Below the pieces are notes generated by a model. It had not been told where the DNA came from and searched no databases. It saw nothing but the letters and a program-made list of their open reading frames with translations. 64,000 nucleotides of DNA from Ctenosaura bakeri. Its lineage: Eukaryota > Chordata > Lepidosauria > Squamata > Iguanidae. Below are positions 46,748-55,632 of the stretch, one piece after another. Position 1 is the first letter of the stretch; every line of letters starts with the position of its first letter. The stretch lies in assembly GCA_948474755.1 (NCBI GenBank), contig CAOLHI010000255.1:682001-746000 (forward strand), written 5' to 3'. The position numbers were made by a program, and so were the translations under genes.

Positions 46748-46908
46748 CGGCGGACGACAGAACTGAGGAGAGACCGTTGCTCGGCGGGAGGAGCATGCGC
46801 AGTACCGGCGTGGGGGAGGGGTTCCCGCCAAGCGAACAAGCTCTAGAAGTTTCCGAACGCTACTGCGCAGGCGCTAAAGCTCCTAGTGTATGATGGCACA
46901 GAGACCAC
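46748..46908 (-). repeat. DIRS right inverted terminal repeat
   Basis: Inverse of 40869-41031. It continues outward with the non-repeated terminal segment 46909-46947 ('tcgaagaaccacag', 'ttacaggtaagcaacctg', 'ttcttct'), which is absent from the left end but copied in the internal complementary region. The mirrored ORF on the minus strand through this ITR is only the reflection of the Gag leader. Confidence 0.93.
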
Positions 46909-46947
46909 TCGAAGAACCACAGTTACAGGTAAGCAACCTGTTCTTCT

Positions 46948-47639
46948 ATGACCATCACAAAAACACAGGTAAATAACAGAAGCTCCATAGGACTTCCATC
47001 AGACTTGCTTGGCAGATGGTCCCTGCTGGCACTGCACAGCAAGGAGAGCTTTCACAGTAAAGTACCAGGGATCTCTGGCTAGAATGTTTGCCACCCCTGG
47101 GCAAAGAGAGAGTGGAGCATTATCCATTTGGTTCTGGAATTCCCATTATATGTATTTCCTTTTAGTAAAGGCACTGTGAGTGGGAAGCACTGAGGCAATC
47201 CAATCTTGACCTTGCTGTGGAATGCAGGTATTTAGATTGCAACATCTAACAGCTTTATGCTAGAACCCTATTTTCTTAAAACAAGAAACTGTAATTAGTT
47301 TCAGAAGTCATAAAAGTGAAGAAAGCTTCTGATTAAGACAAATCAGAGTCTAGTCTTCCAGCTGTGCTCTTCCTGTAATCAAAAGCTAAATAAGTCTCTT
47401 TCCCCATAAGACCAGGACAGTAGAGTTTAAAAAACTGGAAATGACATTTTAAAAAAGAATAGCACAAAGAACTAAAAACCCAAGTGTATTTAGTTTTGAA
47501 TCGATTGAATTGTATTCTATTTGCAAAAAGGCTAAAGCAAAGGAAACCAAAGCATGAGAAAGAACTGACTGTTATCAACTGGTGCTGTTTGTTTTGGCAG
47601 CCTCTACTCATATTCCAGGGATTTGAATTGTTACCTCCA
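46948..47639. other. Unassigned flank of the DIRS element
   Basis: AT-rich host DNA with no recognisable feature. Confidence 0.5.
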
Positions 47640-47968
47640 TAATTGCAGGATGGAGTGAAAAATGAAACTTTCCATGGAATAGTTAGAGGGCTCTTTACAA
47701 GGGTTAGTGGAGCAAATATATATCAAGATTTAGATACTTATTATGAATTTATTATGACATTATGAAAGAGGAATTAAAGGAATTAAAGGAAGAACTTGAG
47801 GAAGTGAATTGGCAGATAAGAGGAAGAAATACAGAAGAGGACTTGGAGAAAGATATGAAATTGGATGTAAAAGATAAATAGGAGGTAAGGGAGATGCTCA
47901 GTCAACAAGAAGAAACAGAAGCAGAGCCCAGGGGGAGAATGATTGCTTTTGGGGTTATATATGACCAG

Positions 47969-48579
47969 TGCCCTTTTCGCATGGGCCTTCTGTCACGCGA
48001 CAGCCCCGTGAGCCTCGCGGGAGTGGGAGCGTTGCTCTGCACGACGCACTCCCACTTCTGCCGGGCTCACGGGGCTGAAGCGGCGCGATCGCGGGTTTTT
48101 TGATTTTTGCTTCGAAGCGAAAATCACCCGCCCTCGTGCAACGCTCCCGGCGCCTGTGCTCACTTGCCTCCTGTGCGGAGCGTCGGGGAGGCGGCCAGGT
48201 CGCGCTTCCTTCCCTCCGCCCCTGCGGAAGGAAGGGGCGGGGCGCTAGCGCGACGGATGCGACAGCCTCCTGCTTTGCACGTGTGCGCGGGGGGGACAGA
48301 CGCACAGCCTCCTGCTTCGCGCACGCGCGGGCGGGGGGGACGGATGGGACAGGCTCCTTTCTCGCGCGCGCGGGGGGGGACGGACGGGACAGGCTCCTTT
48401 CTCGCGCGCGCGGGGGGGACGGATGCGCGAGCCGCCGCCGCCTCCGGGAGGCTGCCGCTTCCCCGCTCGTTCCTTTGCCTGCGGAAGGAAGGAGGGGGAA
48501 GCGGCAGCCTCCCGGAGAAGGCTTCTTGCGCGAGCCGCCCTCCCCTGCTCGCGCTAGAAGCCTTAATGCGAAAAGGGCC
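47969..48579 (-). mobile_element. GC-rich, CpG-dense MITE copy 3
   Basis: 611 bp, from TGCCCTTTTCGCATGGGCC to ATGCGAAAAGGGCC. CAG occurs on both sides (47966-47968 and 48580-48582), a clean 3-bp target duplication. There are two large hairpins: 48001-48076 (arms AGCCCCGTGAGC / GCTCACGGGGCT and beyond) and 48446-48514 (GGGAGGCTGCCGCTTCCCC pairs with its inverse). Between them, 48256-48425 holds about four tandem ~40-bp units (gacggatggga, caggctcctttctcgcg). On the minus strand the usual donor site reads AGGCAAGTGAGC, a GC-type variant. CpG density is very high, so it is young or protected from methylation. Long open frames across it reflect composition. Confidence 0.88.
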
Positions 48580-49160
48580 CAGGAGAGTTTATTTGATGAA
48601 GGGAAATCTTGTCTCATGAAAGGGAGGAGGGGGTTAAATTGGGACCTCTATATAAACTGAATAAAACCAAAAATAAGAAACGAAAAAGGATGTTGCTTCA
48701 AGATTGTGATTCCTTCAATTCATATGTGGGGACTGATTTCATTTGGGAAACTAAAGGAGTATGCCTAAAGTATGGATGCTGTCACAGGATGGTATTTTTA
48801 AAGTATTATGTGAGATGAAATCAAAAAAATGATGTTTTTCTATGAAGTGGGGAATCATATTTAAGATGAAGATAAAATAATCAAATATAGTATTGGATTC
48901 AGGATGATAAGTGGATTGGTTAATGAATTCTGTAATGGCTTTTAGAATATCAAGTGGTATAGATGTAATGATCTTTAGAATATAAAATAATATAGGTTTA
49001 TTTAGGGTACCAATATGAATGGAACTAATAACTAGTGAAAATAATAAGTAACTAAGTCAGTCAGCAGTATTCAGAAAAATCATTTGCATTATTATTTAGC
49101 AGTATTAAGGTAATTTACAATGTAATGTTTTTTATTGTTACTATGCAGGCAAATTGTAAT
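48580..49160. other. Low-information AT-rich DNA after MITE copy 3
   Basis: Possible continuation of an interrupted L1-like sequence. No protein motif is recognisable. Confidence 0.35.
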
Positions 49161-49560
49161 AGACTTTAACAAAAGCTGAAAGAGGGAATATGGATAAGGT
49201 GATAGGCTTGTTAACAAAAATCAGGAGTATGAATGGGGGAAGGAGAAAAAATAAAAAAAAATTTAGAGGCTTAAAATGGGGGATAGGTTCTGTTCCATGC
49301 AAAGGAAGGGGGATTTTTGTTTTTAGTTCTCTTCTTTCTTTTATTTTTTATTTTTTTTCTTTATTCTCTTTTTTACTTGTTTTTTCTTTTTTTCTGTTAC
49401 TTTTCAATTCATATGTTAATCCATAAGTATCTTTGCGTGTTCAGATGTCACTCTTTTTCCTGTGTTCCCCCTTCCCTTTTTAGATATACTTACTTTTTTG
49501 TAGTGTTTATGGTGTTTGTTTTGGAAAATGTTAATAACATTTAATAAGTAAATAATAAAC

Positions 49561-52444
49561 GCTCCCATATGCTTTCCAATACATCTTTAAACTGAGCATT
49601 GCTGTATTTTTACTTTGTACCTCACATATGGCAACATCTTAATGAATATTGTATTATATTTATTTCAGATCACAAAGTATTCACTTATGTTTAGTGATGC
49701 TTGTTCCCATTACAAGCATTCTACCCTTTTCAGAGTATAACACACATAGACAGACATAGAAAAGTATGAAAAATTTAATGATAATGTGACAAAAATACAT
49801 TTTATGAAACTTTATAAAACTTCCTAAGGCTCTGTGAGAATTTTAAGGAGATGCCTTTCAAATTTAAATTAAAAATCTTAGTCTGCAGAGACAGGAGCAG
49901 ATGTTATGTTTCCTAAAATCTTTGGGTCCTGACTTCCATATTTATAACCTGAATGCTCATGAGTTTGCAAGTGATACATAACTTAATTTAGATCTTTGAA
50001 CAATGTCTCTCAGCAATGGACTGTTTAAGCAGCACATTAGAGCATTAAAACAAGATCATAAATAAGATTTACTTTATTTCCATGACAGCATTTGCAAACA
50101 TTAAATGTTCATGAACATGATTCTGAACCTTCAATCATACTTAAGTTTGCTGCCTTTGAATCCAATGTATATTTTTTGGATTAGCTTTATTATTAACTAT
50201 GCAGAGCTGTATTATTTTTCAGAATATTGCCTCTCATCTTCCCTCCTTTCAGAATCAAACGGAAGAGCAAGACCTGACTAACTAGTTATTCCACTCAAAC
50301 ATTCTTGTTAAGTCCATTGTTTTTATCTGGTTTTGAGAGATACTGTGTTGAAATGCAAGTTAGTAAATAATTTTGTTTATCAGTTGTAAACACTGAGTTG
50401 ACCTAAGAACCAAACAAAATGAACAGAAAGATGTAGAGCTTAACTGAAATGAATCAAGCTAAAGTGAGAATGAAAATCATATTTTCTGTAAGGTGTGGAC
50501 CACAATCAACTCAAGATCATAAGGCAAAGATTATAAAGTAGTATTTTGCCCAGATGGCAGGATTCCTACACATTCCAGGGGTGAGTGTCCTCTACTTCTG
50601 GCCTCCTGTAAAAATAGTATCATCTGTATGGGGGCATTCAATATATGGAATATAAAGATACTACTTTTCAAGGAAAAGTTCTCAAAGCAGTGCATGTATA
50701 TGTGTGCAGTTGTAATCCTACTACTAGATGAGTTCTTGTTGGACTTCCTTACCTCCCTGCACAGTACCAGTAGTGGTTCTGGTTGCCTTTAGCTCAGCAA
50801 AGAGCAAGCTCCTTCCAGAAACACACACGTCTCAGAACGGATTTTGGGAGCAGAGCAGGTAAAGAGGGCCTAGTCAGAAGGATGAAGCCACACAGTTCTT
50901 CCTCCAGATAGCTGAGTTTATGGTCATTGACAACATGAGAGAGCCGCTCACTTTTCTATTTTTCTTCTTTAGTCTGAGAACAAAGCAATAAGCAATAGAG
51001 GGACTTCACTGTTCATTCAGGTGGCAGGGTGAATAGCACAGAAGTGAACAGAACTGGGCCATACATCTTTGGCCATACACTGCCACCACCAAAGCATAGG
51101 CTTTTGCTGTAGTTATCCTAGGATAAATTTCCTTGCCATTTAAAGGAATGGAGTAGAATCAATACATTTAAAAGTTCTTCTAACTCTATCAAAGTTAAAT
51201 TACTCATGAAGCTCTGTCAGAGACAGTACCAACTTCATTACTGAGAACCTGAGGTAAGGCTGTACTGTATCAATAAATATTGAAAATCCATCTACCTGAA
51301 AGCTGACTCATTACATTCAGACTAACAGTGTTCCTAATCCTGTGGCCTGTGTTTACCTTGGGATAAGTTGTCAAACGTACAGCAGAGTCTGGATAATTAA
51401 TTTACTACTGATGATGGTGGCACTCACATGAGGGATGTGCAGGTGGCATCATCAGTTAGGGAAGCAAGATTTTGGAACAGGAACAGGAACTTTAAATTGC
51501 TGTGTAACGAGATATTATACAGCAGACAAGTGTAATAGTTTCCTCCCTTCCTTCCTTCCTTCCTTCCTTCCTTCCTTCCTTCCTTCCTTCCTTCCTTCCG
51601 TTGTTTATTGGTAAAAGGACATGGCGCCAAACTTACCAATGAGCCCATTCTGTGGTTGACAGCTGTGAGGCACAGAGGACATTTCGCATTGACCTGCACC
51701 GTTTCTGTGGGCTTACCTTTTCAGTAGGAAAATCAGCTAATTAGAGGTGGTAAGTAGGTGACTCTCCCAGGCAGAAGGTGACTCTCCCAGGCAAACCTGT
51801 AGGCTTCACTCAGGTCCTCCTGGGGAATAGAAATTCACAGCCCTGCTTGTACTAGCATCAGTGGACTTTTTTCTATCTTTCCTCCCTTAATGAAGTATAT
51901 ATGCTTTGTACCTTGGTATTTCTTTTTTTCTATCTTAATCATTTAGAGATTTGGCTTGGGGTTCAGATCCAGTTTAGGAGTAGGCAAGGCCTGTGTGCTT
52001 GTCAATATCATTTGCGGATCTCCTATGAGATTTTAGGGGTGAAGGTGGCAGGGGTCATGTCCATCTCAGAGGCAGGGGACTCAGCCTCACACACACCCCA
52101 GTGGCAGGGGATCTACACAGCAGCATCTGCCCATGGAAGCATTCCACTTATATCACTTTGAGCTGGCCTCGCGTGCAAGCTGGGTTCCCAACGAACAGTG
52201 CTTCAATTTGATCCCGGGAAGGCCAAACCTTCTACAACTATAACCAAACAAGGTTGTCATTTGTCTATTTTGCCAAGTACAACCCTTTACATATTTGCCA
52301 CTTGATACCAGAAATACATAGAACAGTGTGGCTTTGCTTGACAAAGTAGCAAAAGAGGTAAAGGGTAAAATAATATTTTTCCTGTGAGATAGTATTGCTA
52401 TCAAAAGCATCTTTCTCAGTTGGAAATCCCTCATTCCACTCCAT
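49561..52444. other. Unassigned DNA
   Basis: No exon, RNA gene or transposon supported. It includes the (CTTC)n array below and a duplicated 'ggtgactctcccaggca' at 51748-51794. Confidence 0.5.
51546..51600. repeat. (TTCC)n microsatellite
   Basis: About 13 perfect CTTC units. Confidence 0.93.
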
Positions 52445-52987
52445 GGCCCTTTCCGCACTGAGGCTTCTAGCGCAAGCGGGGGAGGCCGGCAAGCGCAAGA
52501 AGGCTCGTCCGGGAGGCTGCCGCTTCCCCCTCCTTCCTTCCGCAGGCGAAGGAACCAGCGGGGAAGCGGCACCGAAGGAGGCTTGCCGCGCAAACCGCCC
52601 TCCCCCCGTGCGAAGCGGGAGACCTCGCGCCGGATTCCCACCCCGCGCGCGCGAAGCGGGCGGCGTCACGCCGGATTCCTCCCCCCGCGCGCGCTGGATT
52701 CCTCCCCCCCGCGCGCACGAAGCAGGCGTCCGTTGCGCTACCTCCCCACCCCGCTCCTTCCTTCCGCGACCTGGTCGGCTCCCGGAGGCTCCGCACGAAA
52801 GGTAAGTGCGAGTGGGCTCCGGGAGCGTTGCGCGAGCGCTTGTACGCGAAAATCAAAAAACCCGCGCTCGCGCCGCTTCAGCCCCGTGAGCCGGGCGGAA
52901 GTGGGAGTGCGTCGTGCGGAGCAACGCTCCCACTCCCGCGCAGCTCACGGGGCTATCGCACGTGCAAAGGCCCATGCGAAAAGGGCC
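52445..52987 (+). mobile_element. GC-rich, CpG-dense MITE copy 4
   Basis: 543 bp, from GGCCCTTTCCGCACTGAGG to CATGCGAAAAGGGCC. CAT occurs on both sides (52442-52444 and 52988-52990). It aligns with the reverse complement of copy 3 from end to end except for the tandem-repeat interior. Left hairpin about 52509-52577; right hairpin 52880-52954 (about 29 of 34 positions paired). AAAGGTAAGTGCG at about 52798 is a consensus splice donor. The interior has a short GC-rich tandem ('ccggattccc', 'cgcgcgcgaagcggg'). No transposase. Confidence 0.9.
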
Positions 52988-52990
52988 CAT

Positions 52991-53552
52991 ATCACCATGA
53001 GTGGAAGACAGCTGATGTTTGAGGGGGGCTGATGGTCAAGATGATCCTTCAGAAATGATTTCACTCTCAATAGCTCAGTATCATAGGATAAAGCTTGTTT
53101 TCTGCTGATGCAGAAAGAAAGACTTAAACAAATAGGATCCAAATTACAAGGAAGAAGATTGCAATTAAGACCTATTTAACAGTGGAACAGGCTATCCCAT
53201 AAAGTAATAGAATCTCCTTCAGTGAAGATAGAAGCTTGATGGCTGTCTGTTGGGACATTGAGCTGTAGGTTCCTGTATTAGTGAAAAGTTGAAAGGGATA
53301 AGCCTTTGGTTCTCTTCCAAATCTACAGTGCTATTGTTCTAGGACTATATTTTCTACATTGAGGAAATATAATGAAAATGGACTGTTCTGCAGTCTGCTG
53401 TCAAAATCTGTGTTTACACATGCACAAATATACACCTGTATTATGGGGGGCATGGGCTTTTGAGTGTGCTTGGGCTGAAAGGCCACCAAAAAGAGATTAT
53501 AGGCCACACTCTCCCCACCCCATTTTATATGACTCTTTTATATGTCTATGTC
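52991..53552. other. Unassigned DNA
   Basis: No feature recognised. Confidence 0.5.
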
Positions 53553-53690
53553 AGGTATGGGCAAAGTACAGCCGTCCAAAAGTTGCTGTACAGCAAATTC
53601 CATTAGCTCAGGGCAGCATAGCCAATGGTGAGGAATGCTGGGAGCTGCAGTTCAACAGTTTTTGGAGGGCTATCACCATTGTCATTATCG
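53553..53690. mobile_element. hAT-like palindromic MITE
   Basis: Inverted arms: 'gccgtccaaaagttgctgta' on the left and 'cagttcaacagtttttggag' on the right, plus 'aatgctgggagctgcag'. This resembles a widespread reptile hAT MITE family with a CAGGTATGGGCAA-type start. A second copy lies at 55510-55632. Confidence 0.65.
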
Positions 53691-53863
53691 GCTGGTATTC
53701 TGTATTGTAATTACAGATCAGTAACGTAGAGTTACAGATTTGTTAACTTTTCCATATTCAGTGAGACTACCTAGTCATGTATTCAATAAGAGCATAGTAA
53801 ATGCCCCCCCCAAGTTGGTCATGTAGGGACGGGGGGCGATGGAACGGTTTGCCCCCGGTGACC

Positions 53864-53975
53864 TTTTTTTTTTTTTTTTGGCATCCTGGTTCATAGCCAT
53901 GCCCCCGTGTGCCATGGCCACACCCCCATGCACCACTGCCATGTCCCTGTAGCCTTGCCCCCATCCACACACTCT
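53864..53975. repeat. Poly(T) plus short minisatellite
   Basis: A T16 run is followed by about four imperfect ~22-bp units of the type 'agccatgcccccgtg', 'ccatggccacaccccc', 'ctgccatgtccctgt'. Confidence 0.7.
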
Positions 53976-55244
53976 AAGCTCCGCCAGTGCCCCCAGTCAA
54001 CCTGTTCAAGAGGTTTGTTAGCTGCCAACTGGGGTTCAAGAAGGATGACATTTCCAGCCCCCACTTACCCATGAGTGAGGCTGCAACAATTGGAAGCAGG
54101 ATCCCTATCACAATCCCTCATTGCAACCTCACTCGCTGTTGGGAAGAAGCTGGAAATGTTATCCTGCTTGTACCTTACCTGGCAGTTGAACATGGCTCTT
54201 TTGCCCTCTGCAACTGCTGGCTGTTAAGGTGGGCTGTGAGAGGTTGAACCAGGAGATGTTACTTAGTTATGCATACATAGCTAAATAACCAATACAGAAA
54301 GTAGTCAATTATTGGTATTTATATCCTGTCATTTTCCCAGTCTTGGAACCGCAGTGGCTTACAAACATTAAAAGACAAATAACTTTAAAAAGAAGTGGGC
54401 CACACTTTGCCCACACATACTTTAGGCAATTTAAATGTGGAAGCATAAGAAAGTACCAGTCCTCATATGCTACCAAAGGGAATGGATAGCAATTAGGCTT
54501 TAAGGATAAGATCTATTGTCAGCAAGTCATTTCTTGTGCTAGCTTTCCTTCCAGATTGTAAGTTTGTTTGGCAACAGAAAGGCAGGCCTGCAATCAGAAT
54601 CTGATATAATAGAGAAAATTCTAAATGTCTAAGAGAGTCCAAACCTATGGATATCACCCCCTGTTTGTTTGTTTTAGATTCTTAGTAGTGCAGTGATCTG
54701 AAGAGAAATACTAGGTGAGACACTGAAGCTGGTCCTTTTCAATTCCCCAGAATACCTTTCCATCTCAATGTATGTCCCTGAGACATTCTGGGAAAATTAA
54801 GGGTACAATAACTACTGTATTCGTTTTACCCAATCAATCTTGTTTCAGTCACAAGCAGATTACTATCATTTCTGCACCTTTATCCTGTTTTCAGAACCCC
54901 ATAGTGCAATCTTGAGGTACCCCAGAGATACCCTGTCTTATCATTCCTAAAATTGAGCTCTGGACCTTGGAGAAAAAAGTGGCAGGAAGGACGACTGGTA
55001 GTGAAGTCAGGCCTGAACTGAAAAGGTATTTTGACTTTACTATCAGGTTGTGTGTGGGCTTTCTGCATTGGAATTCTGAATTTGCATCCCTTACAAGATA
55101 TAAGGATGCTCCCCCTTTAAAGTTTCAGCAATGTTTACCAACGTATCTAAGCAGAACAGAAGAATATTTGAAAATGAAAAAGAAGGCTTCAGTTCTATAC
55201 AAGCTTGTGTAGGTGTGCATTCCATTGAAGTCAGCTGGATTTGC
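53976..55244. other. Unassigned DNA
   Basis: No gene or repeat could be supported. Confidence 0.5.
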
Positions 55245-55450
55245 ATCTGGGTGAGAGCCAGCATTGTACAGTTGTTTGAGTGTTGGACTATGATTATGGA
55301 GACCACGGTTTGATTATCTGCTTGGCCATGTAAGCCCACTTAAGTAACCCTGGGTGCCTCAGACACCCTCAGCCTCAGGAATTCCCCTGATAGGTTTGCC
55401 TTAGGGTCACCATAGCTCAGAAAAACGTGAAGGCAATCAACAAGACAGAC
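55245..55450 (+). mobile_element. tRNA-derived SINE with BovB-like tail
   Basis: Contains a degraded A-box ('gtacagttgtttgagtg'), a degraded B-box ('ggtttgatta'), the body 'agtaaccctgggtgcctc' and the 3' tail 'gggtcaccatagctcag' and 'gtgaaggcaatcaacaa'. Same family as 31388 and the split copy at 1497. Confidence 0.75.
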
Positions 55451-55509
55451 AAACACATTGAAAAGTGAAGAAATAACATTTGTCTTTCTACTACATGGGT
55501 ATGAATTCT

Positions 55510-55632
55510 TCAGCCGTCCAGGTGCTTCTGAACTGCAACTCCCACCAGCCACAACCTGCATGACCATTGGTGAAAAATGCTAGCACTTGCAGTTCAACAA
55601 CATCTAGAGGGCCACACATTTCCCACCCCTTT
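55510..55632. mobile_element. hAT-like palindromic MITE
   Basis: 'gaactgcaactcccaccag' on the left faces 'agcacttgcagttcaaca' on the right, and 'gccgtccaggtg' faces 'ctagagggcc'. Diverged sister of 53553-53690. Confidence 0.6.

Larger units (their letters stand above)
40860..46947 (+). mobile_element. Intact DIRS-type tyrosine-recombinase retrotransposon
   Basis: A ~6.09-kb element with every hallmark of DIRS retrotransposons: inverted terminal repeats instead of LTRs, Gag, RT-RNase H with a methyltransferase-like extension, a tyrosine recombinase instead of a DDE integrase, and an internal complementary region (46608-46704) matching both outer ends. No target duplication is visible, as expected for recombinase-mediated insertion. 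Its composition (GC- and CpG-rich) contrasts sharply with AT-rich host flanks. All three frames are open, the catalytic residues are present and the two ITRs are almost identical over 160 bp. Together these argue for a young, possibly active copy. The exact ends are ambiguous by a few bases because of the repeated TTC units. Confidence 0.95.
47640..49560 (+). mobile_element. Probable degenerate L1-like LINE sequence carrying a GC-rich MITE
   Basis: Purine-rich sequence with a Lys/Glu-rich translation near 47760-47880 (ELKEELEEVNWQIRGRN) is followed by a T-rich 3'-UTR-like stretch at 49310-49500. It ends 'ggaaaatgttaataacattt' with AATAAA at about 49551. These fit an L1 3' portion, but no diagnostic ORF2 motif is present. 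The MITE at 47969-48579 interrupts it. Confidence 0.35.

Noticed and set aside
40841..46953. 'ctatgacc' on both sides of the DIRS element as a target duplication
   Set aside because: The two occurrences are at different distances from the inferred ends, and DIRS integration does not produce target duplications.
48100..48660. Open frames of 170-220 codons in the GC-rich MITEs (also 52395-53032)
   Set aside because: They span hairpins, tandem repeats and element ends; residues are Arg/Ala/Pro-rich composition artefacts.
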